A stretch of 64,000 bases of DNA from Cucumis sativus (GCF_000004075.3 NC_026659.2:15890272-15954271); one strand, 5' to 3'. Positions 24,750 to 39,335 are shown, counted from the stretch's first letter. Numbers and translations: made by a program. Notes: generated by a model not told the origin, from the letters alone.

Positions 24750-27301
24750 ATCCAAACAGAAAACCAAAACCAACCAACCCTGATTTCCAAACTTGGGTAT
24801 GGATCAGTTCTGGCTGTTAGATTTCTGGGTTTGACTTTTCTGTTTTTGTTCATCAAAGTTGCTTAATATGGAGCCCAACCCCATCACCAAATCAATACAA
24901 AGCTAAGATCTTTTTTTGATGTGGGTCAGTGAATTATGATCCACCATCATCATCATCATCATTATTCATAATGGTGAATCTTTTTCTCTTTCTTTTTTAC
25001 TTAAATTCGTAAGGTAAATCCATAAATTGATCAAGTTGAAGAAGAAGGCATATACAATTTTTTTTTTCGAAAAAAAGTTGGAACTAAGTTGCATAGAACT
25101 TAAAAATGGACCAATAATTGACGAATAGATCAACAAATGGTCAAATTTCACGGACTAAGAAAGCACATGCCTGCCCAACAGTTCATCATGCTGCTTCCTT
25201 TGGCTTCTCATTTTCAATTTCTTTTAATGTGTTATGTATGTTTTTGGATTGAATTGGATTGTGTGGAATAAATTAATTAAAGTTGTTTCTACCAAAGAAA
25301 ACAAAAATAATAAATAAAATTATATGTTTTTCAGATTTTATTTTATGTTTCTAAAAGTTGGATGTATTCTGATCATAACCTTTTTGACATATTGTAAAAG
25401 GCATTGATAAATTAAATTAAAAAAAAAAAAGCATTTACAAAAATTGTTGAAATTCTTTTAAACATTTAGGTGTAAAAATGAAACAAATAGATTAATGCGA
25501 TGGAAAAATGGTTAAAAATAGTAAAATAGAAAGAAAAAAAGAATGTCTCCTCATGTTTGTATAAACATTAACTATATATTTTCTATATAGATTTGAACTT
25601 TTTTGTTTAAGAATCTATTTAGATTCTTTCAACTCTAAAAAGTTTCAATTAACTTTATAATATGCTTATTTAGTTGTTTATCTTTAATATTTTTTAAAGT
25701 AAGGTTAATATGTTATAACTATTAGTCAAAAACTTTAATTCAGTCAACATTATTTATTTAATAAATCTATATAGTAAATACCCTATTAATATTGTTTATG
25801 CCATAAGCTACATTATTGGAATTTTATCCTAAGTTTGAGAAGAAGAAAAATAAAATCAAAAGTTATAACATAATCTCTATTTCTTCATTCTTCTCTAATT
25901 TGGAATTTGTTATAACTTCAACTATTCTCATTAGGATGTATTTGTGAGTAATAGTGGGAGTAGTAATTTTAGAAAAAAGATTTTAAGTAAAATTGATTTC
26001 TGAAAAATGATTTTCAAATGTTTAAAATTAATTTTGTTCCAAAAATGATTTTAGAATTACCGAATTATATTTATGTATCATATAAAATCAATATTTCAGG
26101 AATATTTGATCGGTATGGAGGTGGCAAATATATAATTGTATATTTAAAGTAGAGAAAGAAAATTAAAGATTGAAGAGAACATAGTCTCTTTCAAAATAAT
26201 AATAATAATACAAGGACCAATAAATAATATTGAAAAATATTTTTTTAAAAAAATTATTAAATTATTATAAATATTATACTCGTAAGTATGGTCAGTGTCC
26301 ATAGCCACATGTCCACCCTTAACTATGTAATTCACCTCATGCTTGTCAAATTACCTATAAATAGTTGGATTTTGTCAATTTTAATGGACACCGAGGAATT
26401 CCAATAACGTGGAGAAAGTGTGAAATTTTGAGATTTTTCATCTTTATCTTTGTTATTTTCTTGTTGAATATTGTATTTCTCGAGATAGGTGTTCCAATTA
26501 GTTTTTACAACAAAATCAATATCACATTTTTTTTTAGAGATATCCACACATGAGTAGCATAACATAAAATTATAAAATTATGTTTCCAAATATAACAACT
26601 TAAATAAAAACAAAAAAAGATGATAATTAAATTTATGTTATGTTTGTAAGGGAATAAAGTACTAGCATTTTGTTTTAAATTATAAAATTACTAAAATAAT
26701 TATTTACAATTACACCAAAAATATTATATTTTTTCTTTATCAGTGACAGACTATGACAGAGTTAGCGATCGTGTCACAGAAAGTAGTCTATTGTTCATCG
26801 ACTGTTATATTTTGATATATTTGTAAAAAAGTTGTTCATTTTGTCATATTTGAAAACAACTCTTTTAGGAGAAAAATTAATGAAATAAAACATTGGAGCA
26901 TTTTCAAAGGTTCAAAATGTAGGAAAGTTTTCAAACACAAATATTAAAAAATTATTATTTTTTTTTTTAAATGAGAAATTGTTTATATAACTATATTTAA
27001 AATGTTAATTTTTATAAATGTAACAAAATACCAAAATATTTACGGTCCGTGTAACAAAAACAAAAAGTTCATAAAGTCGGTAAAATATTTTCATAAATTT
27101 CAAGTTTGTCTTTGATATTACGGACAATTTGTCATTTTTCTTTCTTATTCTTTGCAATATCCATATTTTCTTTTAGATTTCTTCGACTCTTTTTCCAAAT
27201 TTTCTTCTACTTTATTCATATTCTTTTCTTCTATTTTTTTCATCTTCTCTTTCTTCTAGATCCTCTTCCAAAACATCAAAGTCGTATGAATATCATTTTT
27301 A
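24750..27301. other. AT-rich intergenic DNA
   Basis: No gene is recognisable. Positions 26745-26835 (GTGACAGACTATGACAGAG and following) resemble the 'gatagactatgatagagt' phrases common in cucurbit dispersed repeats. A similar phrase occurs at about 46380-46480. These are probably remnants of one short repeat family. Confidence 0.5.
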
Positions 27302-27535
27302 TATGATCTAAACAATCTCTTACCTAGTCAACAAAATCGTATTTAGCATGGTCAACACAATCGTTTAGGTTTTAAATCATTTTTCCATCGTTTAAAAAAA
27401 ACTATAAAATCATGTGGATATGATCTAAATGATTGTTTACATAGTCAACACGATCATAAAGTGTGGTCAACACATTCGTTTAGATTTGAAGCATTTTTAT
27501 GTTCGTTAGAAAAAACTATACGATTGTATATCATT
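27302..27535 (+). repeat. Degenerate tandem duplication, 117-bp period
   Basis: TATGATCTAAA starts at 27302 and again at 27419. Each copy continues with CTTACCTAGTCAAC-like and TGGTCAACAC..TCGTTTAG phrases. The copies differ at many positions, so the duplication is old. Confidence 0.65.
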
Positions 27536-28490
27536 TTCTACGTGATTGCATATCATGATCGTAGAAGAAAAATTACACGCGAGTATGTGACTGACCAATT
27601 AATCACGTGTTTGACTGGGATATTTTTTGTATTTTCTATTGTGGGCTTGCAAGCTTTTTTCGTTTTCAAAATTGTCCAATACAGTGTAATATTTTGCTAG
27701 TTTATTAGATTTTTTAAAAAAGAAAACCTATTTAAAATTTCATATGTGGATGGTAATTGAAAAAAAAAAAAAGTTAAGAATTCACTAAATTAGACTTTTA
27801 TCTATGATTGTTACTTGAAAATTAGAAAATGACGAGGTCAATTATATAATTTACTCTAAACCCTATAAAATCCTACAAAAACCGATTATTTTGGCAAGAA
27901 AAATTTTCAAATAAAAACATGATTTGAAATCATTTCAAATTTTAAAATCCTTCTCTTTTATGTGATAACAAACAACGAAATTTATTTGAAATCTGTTATA
28001 AAATAAAATCACTCAGAATTCTGAGGCTTCAAACAAAGCTTTAACGAGATGTTGACTGTGCATAGTTAAGTTAGGTTGGTAATTATTATTTGGAAAGTTA
28101 GAATGTCTGTGTTTGGATCTTTGGAGTAGTGAGTTGAGCTAAGTTAAAAGTTTGTGTAAAGTTATGTTGACGTATATGTGGTGCGTTTTTTCTAAAACAT
28201 AATTGAGTTTGTATTGAGTTTTTTTTTTTTTTTCCTCCAAATGTACACTACTTTTTCTATAAAAAAAAAATTACTAAAAAATGCTTTTTTTTCTTCTATT
28301 CCTTCAAATCTAACAAAACTTCTACCAAGTAAACATATATCATACTTTGACACCTTATATTTCAATAAAATGAACATTTTTCTCTACTCCCTAACCTTCA
28401 ATTTTGAACTCTCACTTAATTTTAACTCCATCATAAATGTTAGCTAAAAAGAGAACAATTCCTATCTTGTTTCGTTGTTTGTCCACTAGT
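27536..28490. other. AT-rich intergenic DNA
   Basis: I see no gene or clear repeat here beyond homopolymer runs near 28220 and 28260. Confidence 0.5.
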
Positions 28491-28965
28491 TGGAGGAAAT
28501 GTGCAAACGTCTATTTACGTGTTCACAAAAAATAGAGTTATCACTAACGGTCTCATTATAGGTGGCCTTCATCGAAGTTGGTCTCTTGATTATATGTTAG
28601 TGTTGGTTGCCAGAGATGGTTGTCATTGAAGTTGATCATCCAAAGTGATATTCATCGAAGTTTGTGGTTAGAGGTGGTTATTGGAGCCTAGAGTTGGTCA
28701 CCTAAAGGTGGCTGCTCAAAATATGTCAATGGAGTTGCTTGTGCAAAGGTAGTCATTAGAGTTAGTGACTAGGATTTTGGTCGGAGGTGGTTAGCGGAGC
28801 CCCAAGTTGGTTGATGAAATTGGCGACACGAAGGTAGAAGTCGAAGTATGTCACTGAAATTGCTTGTGTGAAGGTGATCATCAAAGTTGGTCATATAAGC
28901 TCAAAGTTGTCGGAGTATGTCACCAAAGTGTGGTAGTGGTAATTGTTAATGGAGGCCAATGGGGG
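28491..28965 (+). repeat. Degenerate GGTGGT/GAAGTTGGTC motif repeat
   Basis: Imperfect phrases such as GAAGTTGGTC, GGTGGTTATTGGAG, GTCATTGAAGTTG and GAGTATGTCAC recur irregularly about every 25-40 bases. The block is much richer in G than its flanks and has no long open frame. It looks like the body of an old transposon or a decayed minisatellite. Confidence 0.5.
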
Positions 28966-29875
28966 AAACCATTTAAAACATTGAATGGACGAAGAATTGG
29001 AGAGAGTTGGAGTAAGTTGGTAAAATAACCAACTCAATTCCATCAACAAAATAATTTGACAAATTAGCAAATTTAATTTTGTAAATATTTTATCAATTGC
29101 TATTTTTAAAGGCATCGAAAGCAAAATAATTGATTTTGAATAATATAAATTATTTTAAATGATATAACACTATAAATATTGTAAAAATATATATTTTTTT
29201 TCAAGTATAGAGCATCAAGTGATAAACATATATATAACATAAATAAAACGTAGAACATCAAGTATTGAAGAGTGAGCATTAAAGCATCGAGTGAGCATCT
29301 AGTATCTAGTATCTAGTATCTAAAATATAACATAGAGAATATAATATAAAGCATAGAACATCAAGTATCGAGCATTAAGTACAATAGATCGTGCATCAAT
29401 TAGCGTTTTTCAATTATAAGTGTACTGCAAATTTATAAGGATGAATTAGTAAATTCACAAGATGCTAGTGCAAGCAGAAGTTCATTTTTGAGTCACTTCT
29501 AAAACTCTAGTCATTTTTATTAGATAGGCATTCAAATGATGTTACATCCATATGAATCACTCCTCATATTCGTCTTCCATGAATTATTTTATAAAAAAAG
29601 AAAAAAAAAGCATTAAGCATTAACAACTACTCTAAATTGAAATGTTGATACTTCTATTTCTATTAAAAGCAATGATTGCAACACTAATAAAAATGGGTTT
29701 ATGAGAGCTTAAAGAAGAAGTGTGTTAGATGATTATAGATAAAAGGTAAGATTAAAGTTGGATAGTTCAAAAATGAAATGGACAAAAAGTTAGGAGTGGA
29801 GGAGATATTATATATTTGTTGTACCAACATATTATTTGTCCTTTTGGCTCCCCATTCTAATAGCAATGATGCCAA
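28966..29875. other. AT-rich intergenic DNA
   Basis: Positions about 29205-29400 contain repeated short phrases (AGCATCAAGT, AGTATCTAGT, ATCGAGCAT), a weak low-complexity tract. No gene is seen. Confidence 0.5.
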
Positions 29876-29932
29876 AGCTATACTTTCAAACTTGAGCTAT
29901 ACTTTCAAACTTGAGCTATACTTTCAAACTTG
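29876..29932 (+). repeat. Three perfect 19-bp tandem repeats
   Basis: AGCTATACTTTCAAACTTG occurs three times in a row at 29876, 29895 and 29914 without mismatch, so it is recent or conserved. Confidence 0.95.
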
Positions 29933-31479
29933 TACTAAAGTCAATTTGTATGGACTTGTGCATTCATGACTTCATCAATCACAACAATTACTTCCCTTTT
30001 CTTTTCTTTTTCTTTTGTGTAATAGAGATGTTTATAGGTGAGGATAGTGATTTCTTATCCTTTATCTCTCTTTTGTTAAATTATAAGTTTAACCAAAACC
30101 ATTACATCCCATATCTATATATGATTATAAATATCATCTTTCACCTTTATATGAAATAGGTTTTTTAACTTTTCAACAATGTCTAACATAGCATTGACAC
30201 AATATTGAACATTGTTTTCAAAGTTAACATATAATTGAACTTTGTGTTTTATATGTCAATATTAAGTAACTCTCTCTTTCTCTAAATTTAGCCGCATTTT
30301 TAATTCAATTATTTATTTATTTACATTGTTATTATTTCTACCTTTCTTTTATGAATTTTGTTAGTGTTGTAAATTTAATTGCATTTATTGTCAAATAGTG
30401 ATGAGAATGGTAACAGTAACAAGAAGCAATGGTAATTTAATCTTCATATATTGAATTGGATGAGCTTTGTGAGATGATGATGAGAAAGGCACATCAATAA
30501 AGGCTGCCTTTTTCTTTGTGTATTGCCCATCACATACTTCCCATAATTGGTCCCCTCAACCTCAACCTCAACCTCCCAACTTCCCAACTTCCCTTTTTTT
30601 TTTCTCTCTTTTTTCTAACAACTTGTACAAATCCTTTTTCTCTACCTTTTATCATTTCAATTCTTTTACCTTTTTCTTTTTTTCCCTTTTCCCAAAACAA
30701 ATTCTATTTCCCTTTCTCTAAACCTTGCTTGGTTTAGGGTAACATGAAGCACTAATATAATATATCAATATAAATAAGAAGAGGGAGATGAAAGACGAAA
30801 GGGTATTGACGTCGAGTCAAGAACAAATAGAGAAGAGTTTAGTTGTACATTGAAGTAGAAAAGGGGAAGAGAAGAGGAGGGTGATTGAGGTATTCACACA
30901 TTTTTAAAATTTACGAGTATTTTTACAAGGAATTGCTAAAACTTGGTGTCGTTTTAAAATTTGAACACTATTTTTAGGACTTTTGAAAATTGACAAGGCA
31001 TCAAATTCAGAGGGGAAGAAAAATCTTCTATTACAATCAAACAAATAAAAGGTTTTGTATTCAAACCTTCACCAAAAAAACTTTCTTTTCTTTGTTACAT
31101 TGTTGTTTATTTTTCACGGTGTTCGCCTTGGGATCTATTGTACTATCCAAAATACACACTTTTCTGCCTTTCTATTATTGTCTTTAGTCCCAAGCCGATC
31201 CACAAGTTTCTCAAGTTTTATCTCTTTGCGTTTATGTTTGAGATAATTTTTCAAATCTCTCCATGAGAGTGACAATTTTTCAATTATTGTTGATACCTAA
31301 AAAGATTCACTTAAGGTCATATTCTCAGCATGGATTTACTTGGATTTCCTCGACCTGACTAGTTACAGTTCTTGAATCCACCAGTAATCCATAATTTTTT
31401 CCACCATTAATTTCTTTGAATCAACATAAATTTTCAATTATTTTGGCACGCATTACCCTCTACCAACAGAAGTTTGGGG
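29933..31479. other. Intergenic DNA
   Basis: No gene is recognisable. Short CAACCT and CCAACTT repeats occur at about 30556-30595, followed by a pyrimidine-rich tract to 30720. The plant-mobile-domain remnant may begin somewhere after about 31300. Confidence 0.5.
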
Positions 31480-33306
<1,827 letters not shown>

Positions 33307-33645
33307 CTTTGCTCCCTTTCCCTTTTTTTTTATTCGTTTTCTTTTTTTAATTTCAGTAAATACAAAACTTTGCTTTAATGATAATGAAAATTTCTTATTT
33401 CATGTTGCTTACATACCATTTACTATGAGATTAAGTCATAATGTCGCTTACTAAACTTTTTTCTTGCACATATAACTGAACTTAAAGTTAACATTAAGCT
33501 GCCTACGTACCATTTTTATAACATTGAGATCAAATAGTTTGATTGGGTTTTTTTTTTTTTTTTATCACTCACCTTTTAAGCTCGTGTGGGTTTGGAGATT
33601 ATGCAGTTTAAGCTCTTGCGATAAAGAGCTTTTTACATAATGACG

Positions 33646-33782
33646 TTACACATAAAATGTCTTGAGAATCCTATCATTGATTGGGGCAACTTTTAATCTA
33701 TCTCGATCAACAATCTTGTATACTTCATTTGTGTAAACTTCTTTGACAATGTAGGGTCTATTTCATTTCATTTAGGTGTGAA
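33646..33782 (-). mobile_element. C-terminal end of a Ty3/gypsy-type polyprotein
   Basis: On the minus strand an open stretch reads RPYIVKEVYTNEVYKIVDRD then KVAPINDRILKTFYV and a stop at 33648-33646. This is the usual ending of plant Ty3/gypsy polyproteins (GPYIVKEV..YKIVD..G..V.PIN...LK.YY). An in-frame stop lies just upstream, and no integrase core is visible, so it is a short remnant on the opposite strand to the PMD piece. Confidence 0.55.
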
Positions 33783-33829
33783 CTTATTCCCTATATACCT
33801 TATCGTGATTATCGATCTTCTTATAGCAA

Positions 33830-33925
33830 GGGATTCCTTGATGACAATCCCAACTTTAGGAAACTCCATCAATTGCTGGGATTCCTTGATGACAATCCCA
33901 ACTTTAGGAAACTCCATCAATTGCT
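33830..33925 (+). repeat. Perfect 48-bp tandem duplication
   Basis: The block beginning GGGATTCCTTGATGACAATC at 33830 is repeated exactly at 33878. Confidence 0.93.
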
Positions 33926-34163
33926 TAAGAATGCTCTACGCAATGACAGAACCTTGATTATGCTCCTGGATGATTTCCCTTGAACACTGTGGGTACAGGT
34001 CCTAGTCCTGTGTAACCGTCGCTTGCAATAGAAGATGTGCAAGTGTCGCTTATAGAAGATTTGGATTAAGCTTTCTTTATTGTCATTGGTTTGCTTGTAG
34101 ATTTAGATGATGAAAGAGAGATAAGAGGTAGAGATATCCCATCGAACGTGTCAATTTGACCAA

Positions 34164-34229
34164 ACAATATTTCTAATATTTGATCCTTTAATTTTCACAA
34201 TATTTCTAATATTTGATCCTTTAATTTTC
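34164..34229 (+). repeat. Perfect 33-bp tandem duplication
   Basis: ACAATATTTCTAATATTTG and following bases at 34164 are repeated at 34197. Confidence 0.92.
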
Positions 34230-34239
34230 TCTCGATTGA

Positions 34240-34760
34240 ATGTCTATATGTTTGATTTGAGGAAGCTACATCACATAATGTTTTTCTTCAATCTTGGAGG
34301 GTGGTCGACGAGAGTCTTCTTGTTCTTAGGAGAATTCTCTTTAAACCCTATGGAGTAAAAATTTCTATCTCCACAGATGAGGAGGACTCTTCTATTTATA
34401 GTCCTCTTATGGGCTTGGACTTTGTTGATCCATGGATCAGACTCATGGATCCAATCACATATATTTTTGTCATATTTAGCTCTCCAACTAAGTTAACCTT
34501 ATTACATAAATTTTTGTCATATTTAGCTCTTAGGCTAAAATTGTACAAATAAATAATATTTAATTGAACCTAAAATAGTTAACTTTAACTTGAACCAACG
34601 ATGAAAATGCGTGGCATCATCCTTATGTCAACACATGTCAACTTTTAATTAGTCCTAAATTCAATTACTTGTACTTTTTCGTGATTGGTCCAAAAATTCT
34701 TAAACCAAATATCATATCCAACATCATATTTGAAAAGGCAACAAAATCTAAAATTACACA
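34240..34760 (-). repeat. Dispersed repeat family, copy B
   Basis: The order of blocks matches 43480-43900. A shared TTTGATTTGAGGAAGC comes first, then a TCTATTTATAG-like stretch, GATCCATGGATCAGA against GATTTATGGACCAGA, then CACATGTCAACTTTTAATTAGTC and a TGATTGGTCCAAAAATT tail. It is likely a solo LTR or a non-autonomous transposon. No protein is encoded. Confidence 0.6.
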
Positions 34761-35249
34761 CCTGTTTGTAGCTCACTTTTCAAAACCCTATACTCAAAAG
34801 ATAAATATGATTGAATAATTGATAATTTTCTATCTAGGAAGAATAAATTAGTAACAAATAACAATTAAATGGTAATTCTATACCAAGGACATTGAACTTA
34901 ACAAAACTATTTGCAAATAAATGTCTATAATCTAAGGTGTGAAACCATTGTTATCTTAGACAAGATGGGGGTTTCATATGCTACAAAAAGAGGGATACCA
35001 CCATATGGGCGAGCCATGGCTGAAGAAGTTTAACCCAGTTCTGACCACCATGCCAGAGAGATCTCCTCCAAGTTGTTGCCTAAGACTTCAAACTCTGTAT
35101 CCCGATTCCATGCTGCGAAAGAACTCCGTTTTCTCTACTGCTAATCCTATCTGACTATTCGACTATTCCTGCAACAGCAACAAACATCAAGACTGATCTT
35201 GTCCGCGGAAGTTTGTTAGATAGAGGGAGGTGTCCATACATGAAAAAAC
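34761..35249. other. Intergenic DNA and 3' side of the EF-hand remnant
   Basis: No exon is recognised. The last bases before 35250 should correspond to the former 3' UTR of the EF-hand gene. Confidence 0.45.
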
Positions 35250-36183
35250 TTAACGAAACTCATCGTGGAAATCATAATCGTCCTCATCATCTTCGTTGAA
35301 AATGGCACTGTAAAATACGTAAGGATGATCGATCATTTCTGCCAAGGTGAGACGTCCATCTTTATCTGCATCAGCCTGTAAAATAAAGACAGAATGAAGA
35401 TGTTAATCAACAGATGTAGTTGCTCCCTCTGGAAGATGAAAATATTTTCCAGGCCTAGTCTAATTCTAGATCTTATGCCTTATGGTAATGTTTTCTCATT
35501 TAGAAAACATTTGCAAGAAAGTTCTTCCATGTAAAATGATAAGATAAATGACGTCATACTATATCTTATGTTCTGAGGCTGATAGAGAACACTTGGTCTA
35601 TCTTATTAAAATCAATGAGGACCATAATAACATTAACAATTATGCTACAGTTTATTGAGTTAAAAGTCAGATGCAATAGATTCATAATGAAATCTGATAA
35701 AGGAACTTCCAAGAGAATAACCATTCAGTCCACAAAGTGCAAACAGAAAACAATTGGTGTAATGACTGCGTTTTAATATGACCGATTTTACTACTCGTAA
35801 AATGAATTTTACACAATATTACTTATATGTGATGGGTGGTCGGTCAAGTAAAAATTAAAATAACTGTACAGAGTATAAAACAATCCATGGACAACCCAGC
35901 AAGCTCTCACTGATAGAGGAAAAGAAAGAGTAAATTGTTTCTACAACCATACATAAGAATCATGAGATGTTTGTTGATGACATTAATATGTGCCACAATA
36001 TCCAAGCAATATCTCAATCGTAAAAGTAAAGCTAAAAAATTCATCGACTTGCATATGGGTTTTAAGATTCGTTATGGATGAGTACCTGCTGTATGATATA
36101 TTCTGCCTGTTGTTTTGCATAGTAATGCTGCTGATGGGTGAATTTTTCCAATTATAGGTAACAGCTCTTCATTAGACAGGTGT
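35250..36183 (-). pseudogene. 3' end of a calumenin-like EF-hand gene (At5g08580-like)
   Basis: Two exons on the minus strand, 36183-36086 and 35375-35250, have good splice sites. The last exon encodes a full EF-hand loop, DADKDGRLTLAE, followed by HPYVFYSAIF, an acidic stretch and a HDEFR C-terminus and stop. The exon before reads LSNEELLPIIGKIHPS and then, one base out of frame, HYYAKQQAEYII. The exon is 98 nt where 97 would keep the frame, which points to a 1-nt insertion in TCAGCAGCATTAC. The family is an ER/Golgi calcium-binding group with several EF hands; the upstream exons with the other hands are not in this window. It is a truncated, frameshifted copy unless the inserted base is a sequencing error. 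Confidence 0.72.
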
Positions 36184-37030
36184 CTATGAAAAACAAAATA
36201 CAACACACAAAATAATCCTTAAAGGTGTCAAATAGGATACAAAACTGTAGAATCATTGCTATAATCTTTTAATGAAACCAGACCCGTTCTTAGTAGATGG
36301 GTATATATTGGTTAGTAGGTGTCAATAGGTTTCTCTCTAAGAATTATCTTTGGTTAGGATTAGGAGAGATGGGGAGGCTCTTGAAATGTCTGTAGAATTG
36401 TTATTTATGTTCTTTTTAAAAATTACATTTTGTCAAACTGATTTTTATCAATTTTTTGTTTCTTTGATCGTTATTCAAAACCACAATTTCTTGGAGAGAA
36501 ATGAAGAACATAGAAGGGCACTCAAGAGGATAGAAAAGAGAAAAAAAGAAGCCCAATCCCCGACAATAGAAAAGAGAGTTCAACCCTTCCTACAATAAAG
36601 GACTCCAATCCAAAGAATGATCCCAAAAGATCAAGACAACATATAAATACAATTTGGTTTTACGATTTGGTATGGAAGCAAAATAAAAAAATGGGATTAC
36701 AATGCCTGCGTTATGTGAACAATCATTGGCAGTCTATCACATTCTTTTATTTACTCCTGGGACAACCTAGTAGGCCACTCATATTATTTCTAGACCTATT
36801 CCTAAAGCATGATTGGTGACATCATAATTTCCTGCAACTTTTCCATCATCGTGTCATAATTGACATTTTTTGTCACTTAGCTGGAATAACGGAGGTTATG
36901 AGATCTGCTTGCTCATTGAATATCTAAGTTACTAATTCTCCGAGTTTGGCATTTTAATCTTCAGCACCAATTAGTGCTTGTATTTGTGTTCTCAAAACAT
37001 GCCTTTTATTTTCTCTCTTTTCTTTTTCAG
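36184..37030. other. Junction between two gene fragments
   Basis: This interval separates the head of the EF-hand remnant (-) from the first retained exon of the RRG-like remnant (+). It should hold upstream introns or exons of both genes, but I recognise none. A purine-rich stretch at 36495-36600 resembles interspersed-repeat DNA. Confidence 0.4.
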
Positions 37031-37239
37031 GTTGATAGTTTGGTTGAAGAGTTTGCAGATATAAATCGTAAAATGGAGAAAACAGGAACATTCACTATGG
37101 ATAAGAAAAAGCTCCTTCAACTTGTTGGAAAGGCCAATTCAAATTTAGCAGATGTAATTCTCAAAGTTGGTCTTTTTGAGAGGTAAAACCCCGATAGTTG
37201 GTATTGGACTTATAGTATATTGGTCTAAACAGATAGCTG

Positions 37240-39335
37240 TCTTTTTATGTTACGTCTTGTTATAAAGGACTGAATTGTGGGCAATGGAAATTGCTGCCGT
37301 GATACTGCATGAGCATTGTTTGAGTGAATCCCAATTCTTCCAACACTCACAAATGCGTTGGGTTAAAGCTCTAAATTCTGCTTCTGCACTACTTCTTGCA
37401 ACAGCACTTTGTTTTTTACTTTGCCAAGTAGCAAGATTTCCTCCAAGGAAGGGGCAGTAACCAGATCTCAGTCATGCAACCTGCCCAATTAGTATTAGTG
37501 TAAACGTTAACATTAGATGATCATGTCTTTGAAACAATGTGTCTTTTCCTCAAGTACCTTTCAAATACTTAGGATTCTATTCTATAAACGGCATAAAAGT
37601 GAGTTGGTCCAAGAGCATGCATGAACTGACTTTTGATACTAATTGCAAAAGCAATGTTAGGACGTGTGGGAAAGATATATGAGTCTTCCTACAAGTCTCT
37701 AGTACTTTTCTCTTTCCTTTATCTCATTCTTGGTTGCAACTTTCAATTTCAAATTCTGCTCAATGGGAGTTTCTGCTACCTTGCAACCAAGTAAACCTGT
37801 CTCTTTTAACAGATCAATGATATTCTTCCTTTGTTTGAAAAGAATGCCACTTTTGGACCTGGCAAACTTCATGCCTAGGAAGTACTTTAAAGTTCCTAGG
37901 TCCTTGATCTGGAAATCATCTGCCAACTTTTTCTTCACGAAAGTTTGTTCTGTCTCATCATTGCTTGTAAGAACGATATCATCAAATTAAACTATCAAAA
38001 TCATAACCTTGTCATTTCCTGTATGTTTGTAGAATATCATATGATCGACTTGGCTTTGACTGAATCCATAGCCCGTGACTACTTTCTCGAATCAAATCAA
38101 GCTCTAGGAGACTGTTTGTTCCAAGGAATATACAAGCGTTCAAATCAAGCTCTAGGAGACTGTTTGAGACCGTATAATGATCTCTTTAACTTTCAAACTT
38201 TGTTAATCCCGAGATCTACCTTAAAACTAGGTGGCAAGTCCATAATTACCTCTTCTTTCAGTTCCCCATTGAGAAAGACATTCTTAACATCCAATTGATA
38301 AAGAGGCCAATCAAAGTTAGCTACAACAGACAACAAATTTCTAATAGAATTGATTTTGACAACTGTAGCAAATGTTTCTTGATAATCAACTCCATAGGTT
38401 TGAGTAAACCCCTCAGCAACCAATCCAACCTTGTACCTCTCGACACTACCATCAGCTTTACATTTTAGCGTAAACATCCACTTGCATCCAACTGTTTTCT
38501 TTTCTTTTCGTAGTTCAAGTATATCCCATGTAGAATTCATCTCTTCGATCACTGCTAATTTCCAATTCAAATCATTTAGGACCTCTTGTATATTCCTTGG
38601 AACAAACAGGTTGATTATTTTGAATGTAAAGGCTTTATGATTGTGAAAGTTTACGATAAGAAAGATAGTTTGCAATGGGATATTTGACAAATTTACTGGT
38701 ACCTTTCCTGTTGGCAATTGTAATATCAAGATCAGAGACATTAGACAAGGAATTATGAGAAGAACGGGGAGAATTAGACGAAGTAAAAGGAGAATGTATG
38801 TTACCTGGATCTTCATAATCATTTATCGGGGTATTAGTTTGGTTTTGTGATAGATCATTCTCAATTCCTTCGAGTCAAGTTTCTTTTATTATAAAGCTGT
38901 AGTTCAGGTTTTTACTTGTCAAGTCAGTCTATAGTGGTTCTCCCCCTGAAGAACTCTCCACACTTGACATCAAGAGTTAGCTCATAACTTTGGAATCAAT
39001 GGTGTTTGGGATAGGTTAAGTGTCCCAAAAATTATCTTAAGGTTAGGGGACTCCCTCTAAAGAGAATTTTGGCTAAAAAAAAGGTTGATTTTCCAAAAAC
39101 AGACATATCCATACTCTCAAAATACCTTTTAGTCGAAGTGTCAAAACATTTGTAAGCTTTCCTATAGGAGACAGCCTACAAAAATGCATTTAACAGCTTT
39201 AGGATCAAGTGAAGTACGAGTAGAGTTGGGATTATGAACATAAGTAGTGCAACCAAATAATTTAATTGGTAAGTCAGAGAAAAACCGAACAATAGGAAAT
39301 CCTTTTTTAAAATTATTTAGAAGAGTTTTTAAATT
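37240..39335 (-). mobile_element. Ty1/copia retrotransposon remnant (integrase end, RT, RNase H)
   Basis: Read on the minus strand, the pieces run in copia order. They are the integrase C-terminal region (FGCTTY-like, then YKCFDTSTKRYFES, about 39330-39090), RT (GCKWMFTLKCKADGSVERYK, YGVDYQETFA, QLDVKNVFLNGELKEEV, 38600-38210), KQSPRAWF (38165-38095), then the YFDDI box and KKKLADDFQIKDLGTLKYFLG (about 37990-37860), and RNase H (SSAEAEFRAL, AISIAHNS, about 37400-37255). Stops and frame changes break it throughout. No LTR was identified. It lies inside the first retained intron of the RRG-like fragment. Confidence 0.85.
38092..38166 (-). repeat. 48-bp duplication inside the copia RT
   Basis: TCAAATCAAGCTCTAGGAG and following bases at 38092 recur at 38140. 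Since 48 is a multiple of three, the RT motif KQSPRAWF is present twice in the same frame. Confidence 0.9.

Noticed and set aside
37275-37460. Open frame reading WAMEIAAVILHEH on the plus strand
   Set aside because: It is the reverse complement of copia RNase H (SSAEAEFRAL, AISIAHNS) on the minus strand.
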